Below, in pieces: positions 40,861 through 50,513 of a stretch of DNA of 64,000 nt. The notes below the pieces were generated by a model. The model saw only the letters and a list, made by a program, of their open reading frames with translations. It ran no database searches and was not told where the DNA came from. Positions within the stretch are counted from its first letter, which is position 1, and each line of letters starts with the position of its first letter. The position numbers were made by a program, and so were the translations under genes. This DNA comes from Formicincola oecophyllae (lineage in GTDB: Bacteria; Pseudomonadota; Alphaproteobacteria; Acetobacterales; Acetobacteraceae): NCBI RefSeq assembly GCF_006542395.2, contig NZ_CP038231.1, forward strand, positions 1,881,807 to 1,945,806, read 5' to 3'.

Positions 40861-40864
40861 TGAA

Positions 40865-40902
40865 AAAGGCTGGCCACGGAGCACGCAGCCAGCCTTTCTT
40901 TT
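40865..40902 (-). terminator. Bidirectional rho-independent terminator after secF
   Basis: AAAGGCTGGC (40865-40874) pairs perfectly with GCCAGCCTTT (40888-40897). On the minus strand the stem is followed by TTTTTC, on the plus strand by TTTCTTTTC, so it can end the secDF transcript and isolate it from the CRISPR leader. Confidence 0.75.
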
Positions 40903-40970
40903 CGGCCCTAGCCCTCAGGCGCTATGGCCGCTTGTGCCTAGGGGCCATGGGGTGCCTTGAACAGGGCCCT

Positions 40971-41915
40971 TCAGCTAGCTTTGCTGTGCAAGGCTGGGCG
41001 CAGGCGGTCATGGCCGAACAGCAGCAGCAGGGGGGCAGCGATGAAAATAGACGATGACGTTCCCACCACAATGCCAAACAGCATGACGGTGGCGAAGCCC
41101 TCCAGCGTCTCCCCCCCGAACAGGGCCAGGGGCAGCGCCGCCAGGAACACCGTCATGGAGGTGCCGAGCGTGCGGTTCAGCGTTTCGTTGATGGAGAGGT
41201 CGAGAAGTTCGCGCAGCGGCATTTTGGGGAAGCGGCGCAGATTCTCGCGGATGCGGTCATAGACCACCACCTTGTCGTTGGTGGAGTAGCCCAGGATGGT
41301 CAGCAGAGCTGCTACCATCACGGCGTCAAACTCAATGCGGGTGATGACCATAAAGCCGATGGTCTTGGTCAGGTCCAGAAGAAGGGTGATGATGGCTGAG
41401 AAGGCGAACTCCCACTCAAAGCGCACCCAGATATAGGCCAGGATCATGGCCATGCTGAAGCCCAGCGCCAGGAGGCCGTTGACCAGTAGCTCCCGCGAGA
41501 CGGAGGCGCCGATAGCGTCAGCCTGCTGCACTTGAACGCCTGGAATGGCCTTGGTGACGGCGTTCTCCACCCCTGTGACGACTTTCTGCGTCATTTCGGG
41601 GTTGTCGGGGCCGGCAGGCAGGGTGGCTGCAATGCGCAGCGTGCGGTGGTTGCCAAGATACTGGACGGAGGCAACATCCTGCCCAGCGCGCTGGAGGATG
41701 GCGCGCACGGCCTGGGGGGTTTCGGGCTTGGGCGCCTGGATGGTCACCATGACGCCGCCCCTGAAGTCCAGCCCAAGCTTCAGCCCTGGATGGAAGAACA
41801 GGATAAGGGAGAGGATGGAGAGAACAGCTGAGGTGGCAAGCCCAGCCTTGGCCCCTTTGAGGAAGGGGATTTGGTGACCATCCCGGACGAAACGGAAAAG
41901 CGGACGTGAAAGCAT
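40971..41915 (-). CDS. secF: Protein translocase subunit SecF
   Basis: Inner-membrane RND-type subunit (314 residues) that uses proton motive force to aid Sec export. Signature segments: LGLDFRGGVMVTI after the first membrane helix, and the later ATILGYSTNDKVVVYDRIRE. Six membrane helices are visible with the typical RND spacing. It follows secD after two bases, so the pair is translated together. Confidence 0.95.
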   Translation of the reverse strand: MLSRPLFRFVRDGHQIPFLKGAKAGLATSAVLSILSLILFFHPGLKLGLDFRGGVMVTIQAPKPETPQAVRAILQRAGQDVASVQYLGNHRTLRIAATLPAGPDNPEMTQKVVTGVENAVTKAIPGVQVQQADAIGASVSRELLVNGLLALGFSMAMILAYIWVRFEWEFAFSAIITLLLDLTKTIGFMVITRIEFDAVMVAALLTILGYSTNDKVVVYDRIRENLRRFPKMPLRELLDLSINETLNRTLGTSMTVFLAALPLALFGGETLEGFATVMLFGIVVGTSSSIFIAAPLLLLFGHDRLRPALHSKAS

Positions 41916-41917
41916 GG

Positions 41918-43453
41918 TCAGACCGGAAGCTCCTTCGGGCGGGTGTGGGCGTACCAGCGCACAATCAGCAGGCGCGTCAGGACAAGCGTGGTAAACAGCG
42001 TTGTGCCAATGCCGATGGTGATGGTGAGGGCGAAGTTGCGCACAGGCCCTGTGCCGAACACGAACAGCATGACGTGGGCGAGGAAGGCTGTGGCGTTGCT
42101 GTCCACGATGGTGCCTGTGGCCTTCTCAAACCCTACCTGGAGGGCCTGGAGGGGCTTAAGGCCCCTGTTCTGCTCCTCCCGGACGCGTTCATTGATGAGG
42201 ATGTTGGCATCCACCGCCATGCCGAGCGTCAGCAGGATGCCTGCCATGCCAGGCAGGGTAATGGTGGCTTCAAACAAGCTCAGCACGGCCAGGATCATCA
42301 CCAAGTTGGCCAGGAGGGCGATGTCAGCGTAAAGGCCGAACAAACCGTAGAACAGCAGCATGAAGCCGACCACAAGCACAAAGCCAACAGCCAAACTGAT
42401 GAGGCCTGCTTTAATGGAGGCCTCCCCCAAGCTGGGGCCGATGGAGTTCTGCTCCACGATGACCAAGGGGGCTGGCAGGGCGCCAGCGCGCAGCATCACC
42501 GCCAGGTCTGTGGCACTTTGGGCGGTGAAGTTGCCTGTAATTTCCCCCTGCCCACCTGTAATGGGGGTGTTGATGACAGGCGCGGTCAGGATGCGCCCAT
42601 CAAGCACAATGGCAAAAGGCTTGCCGACATTGGCCGTGGTAATGCGCCCGAACTCCTCAGCGCCTTTGGCATCGAAGTTGAGGTGAACGGCCCAGCGGTT
42701 GTCGCTCATCCCAGCTGAGGCGTCCGAGAGGTCGGCGCCGTCCACCTCAATCTGGTTCAGCACAGCAAGCTTGCGGCCGTGCTCGTCCGTCATCATGGTG
42801 GCGCCTGGGGTGGCCACGCTGGGATCTGGCGCCAGGAGGTGGAATGTCATGCGCGCTGTGGTGCCCAGCAGCTTTTCAATGTGGGCTGGGTCGCTGACGC
42901 CTGGCAGCTCCACCATGATGCGGTCGTCACCCTCACGCGCGATGGTGGGGTCCATGGCGCCTGTGCTGTCAATACGGCGGCGCACGATCTCAATGGAGCG
43001 GGTGATGGCTTCACGCTCCACCGCCTTGAGGGTGTCGCGGTTGATGGCCAGCACAATGCGCCCGCCCACAACGGCACTGTGGTAGGCGCCTGGGGTGGGT
43101 TCAGGCAGGGCCTTGATGATGGCCAGCGCCTTGCTGAGTTCAGAAGGGGCGCGCGGGGCGAAGCTGACGGCGGCTGCGGCTTGGTCCACCTTCATGTCCA
43201 CATAGCCGGCGCCGCCCGCCTGGAGGGCGTGCTTTACCTGCCCTTCGAGAATGGCGAGCTTGTCGTGCTCAAGCACCTTGGTGTCGAGCTGCAGCAGCAG
43301 GAATGAGCCGCCGCGCAGGTCAAGCCCCAAATGGACCTGGTGCCATGGCCAGGCCTTGGAAGGGGCGGGAAGGAAGTTGGGCACGCACAGAAGCACGCTG
43401 ATCAGGCAGAGGGCTGCGGTGCCCAGCATCCTGAGGCGGCTGTAATACATCAT
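41918..43453 (-). CDS. secD: Protein translocase subunit SecD
   Basis: Partner of SecF (511 residues). The signature HLGLDLRGGSFLLLQ follows the first membrane helix, and the membrane domain has GMAVDANILINERVREE and the final RLLIVRWYAH. The large periplasmic P1 domain lies between. yajC, often the upstream neighbour, is not present in this window. The start has two consecutive ATGs; the first is used. Confidence 0.95.
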   Translation of the reverse strand: MMYYSRLRMLGTAALCLISVLLCVPNFLPAPSKAWPWHQVHLGLDLRGGSFLLLQLDTKVLEHDKLAILEGQVKHALQAGGAGYVDMKVDQAAAAVSFAPRAPSELSKALAIIKALPEPTPGAYHSAVVGGRIVLAINRDTLKAVEREAITRSIEIVRRRIDSTGAMDPTIAREGDDRIMVELPGVSDPAHIEKLLGTTARMTFHLLAPDPSVATPGATMMTDEHGRKLAVLNQIEVDGADLSDASAGMSDNRWAVHLNFDAKGAEEFGRITTANVGKPFAIVLDGRILTAPVINTPITGGQGEITGNFTAQSATDLAVMLRAGALPAPLVIVEQNSIGPSLGEASIKAGLISLAVGFVLVVGFMLLFYGLFGLYADIALLANLVMILAVLSLFEATITLPGMAGILLTLGMAVDANILINERVREEQNRGLKPLQALQVGFEKATGTIVDSNATAFLAHVMLFVFGTGPVRNFALTITIGIGTTLFTTLVLTRLLIVRWYAHTRPKELPV

Positions 43454-43751
43454 GGGCGGTTTCCGGGTTCAGGCTGGGGAGCCGGTTGGAAAAAGGTTGG
43501 GCTGTGCAGGTGGGCACGGCGGGAGCGGTTGGGGACATGCGACAACGCCCCCAACAAGGGCGGGGCGAATTACACCGTTTTCAGCGCGCCCCTGCAACAC
43601 CCAAGCCCCGCAAAGCGCAGGTCCGCGCCCAAACCAGGCCCAAGGGTGGCAGGTGGCCTGCAGGATGATAGAGTGCAAACCCACAGGTCCCTTTAAGGGC
43701 CCGTTCCTCTTTATGCCCTATCAGCTTACCAGCGTTTTCCAAGGCCGCCTC
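43454..43751. other. Divergent promoter region between secD and the oxidoreductase
   Basis: About 300 bases with no supported gene. It must carry promoters for both divergent units, but no clear -35/-10 pair or operator could be identified. Two in-frame ATGs (43713 and 43752) are possible starts for the oxidoreductase. Confidence 0.5.
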
Positions 43752-44786
43752 ATGCCAACCACCTCCCCAAGCCACCCCCACCCCACCCAACGCCTGGCTG
43801 TGGGGGTGGTAGGGGCTGGTCGTTTCGGGGCGCTCCACGCCCAGAAAGCAGCACTGGGCGCACGTATGGATCTGGTGGGGGTGCATGATTTGGACAAGGA
43901 GCGCGGCCAGGTGGTGGCGCGTGCTGCCAACTGCGCCTTCTGGCCAGATTTCAGCGCTATGTTAGGGGCGTGTGATGCTGTGGTGGTGGCCACCCCTGCT
44001 GGCACCCACGCGGCCCTGACCAGCGCTGCCCTCCAGGCGGGATGCCATGTTTTGGTAGAAAAGCCCATCGCCACCACGCTGGGGGATGCCAGGACCCTTG
44101 GCGCCCTGGCGCAGCGCCAAGGAAAGGTGCTGCAGGTGGGGCATTTGCTGCGCTACAGCGCTGAACACGCACTGGTCACGGCGCGCATGAAGCGCCCGCT
44201 TTATGTGGAGGCCACGCGCCTGGCCCCCTTCAGCTTGCGCGGCACGGATACGTCTGTGGTGCTTGACCTGATGATCCACGATTTGGACTTTATCCTGTCC
44301 GTAATGGGGGGGGAGGTTGCGGGGGTGGAGGCCATGGGTGCGGCCGTCTCAAGCACCAGCGCTGACATCGCCAACGCCCGCGTGCGCTTTTCAAACGGCG
44401 CCGTGGCCACGCTGACGGCCAGCCGCATTTCGCTGAAAACAGAGCGCAAAATGCGCTTCTTTGGCGCTGAGGGTTATCTTTCGGTTGATTTTGGCCAGCG
44501 CAAAGCAGCTTTCATCAACCGCCATGAAGGGCTGGTGCTGCCTGGAACAGTCCCTATGGGCACGGATGGCCAGCGCGGGAGCAACTTCAGGCGCGCAGCC
44601 ATGGCGTGGAAAAACCGCGACCTCATCGCGCTAGAGCAAGCTGCCTTTGCGGCCTCCTGCCTTGATGGGGCGCCTGTGATGGTGGATGCAGCAGCGGCCA
44701 CCAGGGCGCTGGAGGCCGCCCTGCGCGTGAATGCCGCCATGGCGGCGAACCGCGCCACGCTTGAGTCCGCAGGACTGCTGCCCTGA
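43752..44786 (+). CDS. Gfo/Idh/MocA family oxidoreductase
   Basis: NAD(P)-dependent dehydrogenase of 344 residues acting on a sugar or sugar derivative. The Rossmann start LAVGVVGAGRFGALHAQKA and the catalytic-site EKPIATTLGDA are typical; the C-domain has the conserved HDLDFILSVMGGEV. The ATG at 43752 has AAGG upstream; 43713 is an alternative. A run of eight G lies at 44306-44313. A broken copy of 166 bases of this gene is found at 46134-46299, on the other side of the next gene. Confidence 0.85.
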   Translation: MPTTSPSHPHPTQRLAVGVVGAGRFGALHAQKAALGARMDLVGVHDLDKERGQVVARAANCAFWPDFSAMLGACDAVVVATPAGTHAALTSAALQAGCHVLVEKPIATTLGDARTLGALAQRQGKVLQVGHLLRYSAEHALVTARMKRPLYVEATRLAPFSLRGTDTSVVLDLMIHDLDFILSVMGGEVAGVEAMGAAVSSTSADIANARVRFSNGAVATLTASRISLKTERKMRFFGAEGYLSVDFGQRKAAFINRHEGLVLPGTVPMGTDGQRGSNFRRAAMAWKNRDLIALEQAAFAASCLDGAPVMVDAAAATRALEAALRVNAAMAANRATLESAGLLP

Positions 44787-44829
44787 AAGGTGGGTAGAGG
44801 GCGGCCGACTCAACAGCAAAGGCAACGCC

Positions 44830-46110
44830 ATGAAAACCACCAAGACACCTTTCCCCAGCACCAACGCCACATCAGCTTGGGCCTGGTTCACGTCCGCAGC
44901 CCGTACCCACCGCAAGCGCGCAGCAACCCTCTTGGCGCTTGGCGCCCTTATGCTGCCTGGGGCGCTGCCAAGTGCTGCTAGGGCCGGCGACCGCACCGTC
45001 TGCCCCACTGGGTGCGCCTTCAGCAGCCCCTTGGCGGCCTTCAGGGACGCGTTGGGTGACCCAGCCCTGGCGCAAGGGGTCATCACCATCCATATTCAGG
45101 ATGGAACCTACCCTGTGAACGACCAGTTTTATGTGGATAACCCTTGGGGCGGCAACATTCACCTTGTGGGTAACACGGACCATCCTGAACGGGTCGTTCT
45201 GGTTTTCAACAACATCGCCGGCACCAACTTCAATGGCTTCTTCGCTACGGATGGCGGGCGCATTGGCTTGATTGATGGCATGACCATCAACGGCAGCGGC
45301 GCACAAAGCGCCCACAGCGCCAGCGGCACATCATGGCGCCTTCAATCCTATGGCGGCGGTATTACCGCGCGCTATGGCGGTAAAATCGTGGTGGGGCCCC
45401 ATGTGAGCGTTAATCATTTCTATTATTCCCTGATGGCAGACCAAGGCGGCATCATCAACGCCCCTTCTGGCCATGTCACGGGGACGGACGCTGGCGATGT
45501 GAACTTCTTCGCGCGCCACAATGGCGTTCTTCATTGCGAGAATTGTACAGCCGACCGCGCAGTCGACACCACGGGCGGCCCTGTGCTGGGGTGCAATTTC
45601 ATGGCGGAGGAGGGCGGCAGCCTAACGGTCAATGGCTCTGTGGGGTCGAACGGCCGCGTGGGGGGGCTATGCATCCTGACGGCCTCCCACGCTTGGGGGC
45701 ATGACCTGCACTTGCTAGGCGGGCTGCCGGACGACAACGGCCAGCCCCAGGGATGGGGCCTGTGGGCGACCGAGAATGGCTATGCCGAAACCTATGGCAG
45801 CCATGTGGAAGGCTACCAGAAGGGCGTCTACGTTAATGATGGCGCAGGCCTGGACCTGAGCAATGACGTCATCGCCAACAACGTCCTGGCAGGGGTGGTG
45901 GCTGATGGCGGCCACGTAGATGGCAGCCACGTTACCTCTACAAACAATGGTGGGCTGGGCTACCAGGCCTTCCATCAAGGGCGCATCCTGGTTTACGACA
46001 GCCGCGCCCTGAGCGTGGGCAACAAAGGCGGCCTGGCAGGGGCGGAGCAGGCCAGCGATGGCAACATGCAGGATGACACCTACACCGCTTCCACCGTTGT
46101 GGTGGAATAA
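44830..46110 (+). CDS. Secreted beta-helix (pectin-lyase-fold) protein
   Basis: 426 residues with an N-terminal export signal (ATLLALGALMLPGALPSAARA). The mature protein starts TVCPTGCAFSSPLAAFRDAL and continues with short repeated strands rich in Gly, Asn and Asp (FFATDGGRIGLIDGMTINGS; GVYVNDGAGLDLSNDVIANN), as expected for a parallel beta-helix. Function unknown; polysaccharide binding or cleavage is an inference from the fold. It is flanked by the intact oxidoreductase gene and a fragment copy of it. Confidence 0.75.
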   Translation: MKTTKTPFPSTNATSAWAWFTSAARTHRKRAATLLALGALMLPGALPSAARAGDRTVCPTGCAFSSPLAAFRDALGDPALAQGVITIHIQDGTYPVNDQFYVDNPWGGNIHLVGNTDHPERVVLVFNNIAGTNFNGFFATDGGRIGLIDGMTINGSGAQSAHSASGTSWRLQSYGGGITARYGGKIVVGPHVSVNHFYYSLMADQGGIINAPSGHVTGTDAGDVNFFARHNGVLHCENCTADRAVDTTGGPVLGCNFMAEEGGSLTVNGSVGSNGRVGGLCILTASHAWGHDLHLLGGLPDDNGQPQGWGLWATENGYAETYGSHVEGYQKGVYVNDGAGLDLSNDVIANNVLAGVVADGGHVDGSHVTSTNNGGLGYQAFHQGRILVYDSRALSVGNKGGLAGAEQASDGNMQDDTYTASTVVVE

Positions 46111-46133
46111 GCGCCGCAGGCACTACCTCCTAG

Positions 46134-46299
46134 TCCCCTTCAGCCTGCGCGGCACGGACACGTCCGTAGTGCTTAACCTGATGATCCACGATTTGGACTT
46201 CATCCTGTCCGTAATGGGAGGTTGCGGGGGTGGAGGCCATAGGGACGGCTGTTTCCAGCACCAGCGCTGACATCGCCAACACTCGCGTGCGCTTTTCAA
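46134..46299 (+). pseudogene. Duplicated fragment of the Gfo/Idh/MocA gene
   Basis: The sequence matches 44225-44393 at about 88% identity with a five-base deletion in the G-run (GTAATGGGAGG instead of eight G), which destroys the frame. It begins at CCCCTTCAGC and ends at GCGCTTTTCAA. Both copies are in the same orientation and bracket the beta-helix gene. Confidence 0.9.
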
Positions 46300-46323
46300 T
46301 AGGTAGGACTGCCCAGGGGGCGT

Positions 46324-46917
46324 TCAGGCAAGGCGTGCCAAGCCCCCTTCAATATCCACCACATCAGCCAACCAGGAGGGCACGCAGCCCAAAAGCACCT
46401 GGTTGGTTTCCGCTGTGGCATCCCCACAAGCAGGTCCCACCAGGCAGGGGGTATAGTCAAGGTCAAAAGCCTGGCGGAGGGTGGACATCACCACACCAGA
46501 GGTGATGACGCCCCCCATGACCAGGGTGTTGATGTTCTGCGCGCGCAGGATCATGGCCAAGTTGGTCCCTGTGAAGGCGCCAACGCGGTTCTTCACCACC
46601 ACCGTTTCGCCAGGGCGGGGCGCTAAGGCTTGGGTGATGGCCGTTCCAGGCTGCCCCAGAAGGCCCATTTTCTCGCGCTTTATGGCGGCGAACATCACAT
46701 TGTTGGGGCTGACGGAAGGGTAGCCTGCCTCAAACGCCACCATGATGTGGATAATGGGCACAGCCTGGGCGCGCGCATACGCCAGCAGGCGCCCCGCCGC
46801 GCCCACGGCGCCCTGGGCCTGGTCAGGGGAAAGGTAGTTTTCCAGGATGTAGTCCTGGTAATCCATCAGCATCAGGGCTGTTTTGGCGGGGGTGGGGGTT
46901 TGAGGGGCTGTGGCCAT
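46324..46917 (-). CDS. Isochorismatase-like hydrolase
   Basis: 197 residues of the isochorismatase/nicotinamidase fold: the first-strand LMLMDYQDYI with the catalytic Asp, VVVKNRVGAFTGTNL with the catalytic Lys, and VMGGVITSGVVMSTLRQA at the position of the nucleophile. The usual Cys of the cysteine hydrolases is not at that position (TSGVV), as in several family branches, so the activity is uncertain. The gene is alone, oriented against the preceding genes. Confidence 0.8.
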   Translation of the reverse strand: MATAPQTPTPAKTALMLMDYQDYILENYLSPDQAQGAVGAAGRLLAYARAQAVPIIHIMVAFEAGYPSVSPNNVMFAAIKREKMGLLGQPGTAITQALAPRPGETVVVKNRVGAFTGTNLAMILRAQNINTLVMGGVITSGVVMSTLRQAFDLDYTPCLVGPACGDATAETNQVLLGCVPSWLADVVDIEGGLARLA

Positions 46918-47025
46918 GGCTTTCTATTCTCCCTTTAAAACCATCAGGTTAAGGCAAGTGGGCTGAGATAAGGGGCTGAGCTTCAGCTTGGCACAGCCAG
47001 ATGACTTCCAGGGTTCACGGCCCCT

Positions 47026-48876
47026 TCAGCTTTCCTTGAGCATCTCCAGCTCCAGCCAGCGTTCCTCCTGGGCGGACTGTTTTTCCTCAAGCTCCCCCAG
47101 AAGGGTGGTGATTTTCTCAAAACGTTTGGGGTTGGCGCTGTAAAGCTCCGGGTCCTCCAAGGCTTTGCGGCAAACGGCGATGTCCTTGGCGGTTTTCTCA
47201 AGCGCTTTTGAAAGCCCCTCAAGCTCCAGCCGTTGGGCGTAGCCCAGCTTGGCTGGCCCCTCCCCCTTGATTTGGTCGGCTTTGGCGTGCCCAGGGGCTG
47301 GCGCTTTGGCGCCCCGCCCCCCCTGGCTTGCTTGGGCGTTTGGGGTGGCTCTGGTGGCGGCTTTGGCGCCAGCGCGCTGTTGGCGCTTCATGTCTGACCA
47401 GCCGCCAGGGTATTCGCGCCACAGCCCGCCCCCTTCAGCTGCCAAGACAGAGGTCGCCAAACGGTCAAGGAAGTCGCGGTCATGGCTGACCAGAAGGACC
47501 GTGCCCGGGTAATCCGCCAGCAAGTCCTGCAACAGGTCAAGCGTTTCCAGGTCTAAGTCGTTGGTTGGCTCATCAAGGATGAGGAGGTTGGAGGGCTTGG
47601 CCAGCGCCACTGCCAGCGCCAGGCGCCCCCGCTCCCCCCCAGAAAGGCTGCTGACGGGGGTTTTGGCCTGTTCGGGGCGGAACAGGAAGTCCTTCATGTA
47701 GCCGATGACGTGGCGCTTCAGCCCGCCCACCGTCACCATGTCGCCTGAACCGTCTGTCAGGGTTTCCGCCACGGAGCGGCTAGGGTCAAGCGTGGCGCGC
47801 TCCTGGTCCAGTGTGACCATGGCCATGGTGGGGCTGCGCTTAATGGTGCCGGCAAATCCTGGCCCTTCAGCGGGCAGGCGGCCTGTCAGCAGTTTCAGGA
47901 GGGTGGACTTGCCAGCTCCGTTGGGGCCGCAGACACCAACCCTGTCCCCCTTCAGCAGGCGGAAATTCAAGTTCCTGATGATGTCCTCCCCCTGGCCAGG
48001 GTAGCGGAAGCTAACATCCTGGGCGTCCAGCAGAATGCGGCTGGTGTTGTCAGCGCTGCTGGCCTCCATAGCAAGGCTGCCGCGCTTGGCTGATTTCAGC
48101 TCCTGCTGGGCTGCGCGCAAATTGCCCAAATCGGCCAGGCGCTTGACGTTGCGTTTGCGCCTGGCGGTGACGCCATAGCGCAGCCAGTCCTCCTCAGCGG
48201 CGATTTTGCGGGCCAGCTTGTGGGCGGCAAGCTCATCCTGGGCCAGCTGTTCGTCACGCCAGGCCTCAAACTGGGCGAAGCCCGCCTCCAGCTTGCGCGT
48301 GCGCCCACGGTCAAGCCACAGGACGCTTTGGCACAGATTCTCCAAAAAGCGCCTGTCATGGCTGATGATGGCCATGGCCTTCTGCGAGCGTGCCAGCTCC
48401 CCCTCCAGCCAGGCGATGGTTTCCAGGTCGATATGGTTTGTCGGCTCATCCAGCAGCAGGATGTCAGGGTCGGCTGCCAAGGCCTGCACAAGGGCTGTTT
48501 TGCGCCTCTCCCCCCCTGAAAGTCCTGCAGTGGGCAGGCCTTCCTCCAGGCCGATCTCAGCAAGGTAGCTGCGCGCGCGGTGGTGCTGCTCAGGGGGCAG
48601 GCCCTCCGTCACGGCTGCCCCGACAGTGGCGTGGTCAGCAAGGTCTGGTTCCTGGGCCAGGTAGCGCACCTTCACGCCAGGCTGGATGAAGCGCGTGCCG
48701 CCATCTGGCGCCAGCAGCCCAGCGGCCAGCCGCATGAGGGTAGATTTGCCAGAGCCATTGTGCCCAACCAGGCAGATGCGCTCGCCAGCTTCCAAGCTGA
48801 GGGAAGCGTCCTGCAAAAGCGGCTTGCCACCCAGGGTGTAGGAAAGGTTGGACATTTGGAGGAGGGGGGCGGCCAT
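47026..48876 (-). CDS. ABC-F family ATP-binding protein (Uup-like)
   Basis: A soluble protein of 616 residues with two ATPase cassettes and no membrane segments. Cassette 1: Walker A VGHNGSGKSTLMRL, LSGGERRKTALV, LLLDEPTNHID. Cassette 2: CGPNGAGKSTLLKL, LSGGERGRLALAVA, LILDEPTNDLD. A charged linker lies between, and the C-terminus has the coiled-coil typical of Uup (LEGLSKALEKTAKDI). Members act on ribosomes or DNA structures; Uup itself binds branched DNA. This assignment is by family layout. Confidence 0.88.
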   Translation of the reverse strand: MAAPLLQMSNLSYTLGGKPLLQDASLSLEAGERICLVGHNGSGKSTLMRLAAGLLAPDGGTRFIQPGVKVRYLAQEPDLADHATVGAAVTEGLPPEQHHRARSYLAEIGLEEGLPTAGLSGGERRKTALVQALAADPDILLLDEPTNHIDLETIAWLEGELARSQKAMAIISHDRRFLENLCQSVLWLDRGRTRKLEAGFAQFEAWRDEQLAQDELAAHKLARKIAAEEDWLRYGVTARRKRNVKRLADLGNLRAAQQELKSAKRGSLAMEASSADNTSRILLDAQDVSFRYPGQGEDIIRNLNFRLLKGDRVGVCGPNGAGKSTLLKLLTGRLPAEGPGFAGTIKRSPTMAMVTLDQERATLDPSRSVAETLTDGSGDMVTVGGLKRHVIGYMKDFLFRPEQAKTPVSSLSGGERGRLALAVALAKPSNLLILDEPTNDLDLETLDLLQDLLADYPGTVLLVSHDRDFLDRLATSVLAAEGGGLWREYPGGWSDMKRQQRAGAKAATRATPNAQASQGGRGAKAPAPGHAKADQIKGEGPAKLGYAQRLELEGLSKALEKTAKDIAVCRKALEDPELYSANPKRFEKITTLLGELEEKQSAQEERWLELEMLKES

Positions 48877-48942
48877 GGGCTTGCTTGCACGCTCCGTTCT
48901 GGTGGGTGGATGGGGGTCAGGCTTTGGCGGGTGCTGGCTGCC

Positions 48943-49731
48943 TCAGGGCAGCTGGCCAGGGGCTGGGTGGAGGGTGAAGTGCGCCGTCACATGGCGCCCG
49001 TCAGCGAAGTTAAACTGGAAAGGCACCATGGTGCCCATGCCCACTTGGGGGGAGAGGCCCTCGCACACCAAGTGGTAGTCGTTAAGGGCGAAAACCATGG
49101 TGGCTTGGCGTGGTATCACCAAATGGCTGAAAACGTCATCGCCCGTGGGGGCGCCTGCCAGCTCCTGGTTGAGGCGGTCGCCGCGTACTTTTTGGCACAG
49201 GGGCGAAGTGACGCTAACCAAAAGCTGGTCCTTGTCAGAGACATTGTGCACGATGAAAGGCACATCGGCCTGGCGCAGGGGGACTGGCGCGCTGGCCCTG
49301 CTGCGCCCCGCCTTCCCGCGTGGCTGGGGGGCATGGGGGCCTTGGGCCTTGGCCGGTGGCGTGGGCTGGAGAAGCAGAAAGCCGTCAGAGATGTAGACCA
49401 GCCTGTCGGGGCTTTCAGGCCGGCCCACGAAAGCGGGCACGGGGGGTGGCAGGTAGGGTTTGACCTTGCCATCCTTGGGCACCAAGCCCATGCGCACAGC
49501 TGGGGCATCCTTAATGGCCTGGCGCGTTTCGCCTGGCACAGTGTCAGGCTGGGTGGTGCCATCGCTGAAGCGCTGCGGCGCGCTGCTGCCCTGCCCCAAA
49601 GCGCCCCCAGGGGCAGGCTGGGTGTCTTGGGCGGTAGCTTGGGTAGGCAGCGCCCAAAGCCCCACTAGGGCAGCTGCCACAAAGGTGGCAGGGCTGGGGC
49701 GCGGCAGAAAAAGGCTGGCAAGGTTTCGCAT
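48943..49731 (-). CDS. Exported protein with a PCu(A)C-like domain
   Basis: 262 residues, with a signal sequence (ATFVAAALVGLWALPTQATA). The C-terminal region resembles the copper chaperone PCu(A)C fold: FSHLVIPRQATMVFALNDYHLVCEGLSP, then VPFQFNFADGRHVTAHFTL. The second methionine of the usual H-x-M copper site is replaced (HLV), so copper binding is doubtful. A Pro/Gln-rich linker lies before the domain. The ATG at 49731 gives a normal signal peptide; a longer frame reaches 49836 but overlaps the nrdR start. Confidence 0.6.
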   Translation of the reverse strand: MRNLASLFLPRPSPATFVAAALVGLWALPTQATAQDTQPAPGGALGQGSSAPQRFSDGTTQPDTVPGETRQAIKDAPAVRMGLVPKDGKVKPYLPPPVPAFVGRPESPDRLVYISDGFLLLQPTPPAKAQGPHAPQPRGKAGRSRASAPVPLRQADVPFIVHNVSDKDQLLVSVTSPLCQKVRGDRLNQELAGAPTGDDVFSHLVIPRQATMVFALNDYHLVCEGLSPQVGMGTMVPFQFNFADGRHVTAHFTLHPAPGQLP

Positions 49732-49812
49732 AAAGGCACAATCCGTTAAAGTCTGTGTCCCGCATTCTGCAGGATCTTGTAAGGACCCGGCACAGCCAAA
49801 GCTGGACAGCGC

Positions 49813-50331
49813 ATGCATTGCCCTTATTGCGAACATTCAGACACGCAGGTCAAGGACAGCCGCCCCTTTGAGGAGGGCACGGTGATCCGCAGGCGGCGCG
49901 TGTGCACAGGTTGCGGGGAGCGTTTCACCACGGTGGAACGCGTCCAGCTGCGTGAGCTGACAGTGGTCAAGTCCAACGGGCGCCGCGCCCCCTTCAACCG
50001 CGAAAAGCTCATGGATTCCATCCGCCTGGCGCTGCGCAAGCGCCCTGTGGATGAAGCCGCGCAGGAGAGGATGGTCAGCAACATCGTCCACACGCTGGAG
50101 GCCATGGGGGAGGCCGAGGTGCCCACGCGCCACATCGGCGCGCTCGCCATGGATGCATTGCGCCGGACCGATGACGTGGCCTATGTGCGTTTCGCCAGTG
50201 TTTACCGCAATTTCCGGGAAGCCTCCGCCTTCACTGAAATCCTCTCCGACCTTGATGGTGACGAGGGCACCCCACCGGGCTGCGCCAACAGCCCACCCCC
50301 AGGGCCAGGGAGGGTCAGGGGGCCTGGCTGA
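49813..50331 (+). CDS. nrdR: Transcriptional repressor NrdR
   Basis: ATP/dATP-sensing repressor of ribonucleotide reductase genes (172 residues). The N-terminal zinc ribbon [17 protein letters not shown] with CTGCGERF is complete, followed by the ATP-cone domain ([20 protein letters not shown]). The final ~20 residues are Pro/Gly-rich. It starts the nrdR-nusB-thiL series; the rib genes often found between nrdR and nusB are missing here. Confidence 0.95.
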   Translation: MHCPYCEHSDTQVKDSRPFEEGTVIRRRRVCTGCGERFTTVERVQLRELTVVKSNGRRAPFNREKLMDSIRLALRKRPVDEAAQERMVSNIVHTLEAMGEAEVPTRHIGALAMDALRRTDDVAYVRFASVYRNFREASAFTEILSDLDGDEGTPPGCANSPPPGPGRVRGPG

Positions 50332-50513
50332 ACGGGCGTCCCACCCTCCCCCGGAGGCCGCGCCCAGCCTGCCCCTTTGAAGGCACCCTTCCTTGGTGCT
50401 GGTCTTTGGAGCTGAGCCTTAAAACTGGCAACTGATTTTCCTTTCCCACCTTTTCCATAGTCGCCGCACTACACACCGCCACCCTTCTTGGCTTAAGCAT
50501 CCTTTTCATAACC

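Noticed and set aside
40679..40960. 93-codon frame between the CRISPR leader and secF
   Set aside because: It runs through the bidirectional terminator and has Cys/Pro-rich random composition.
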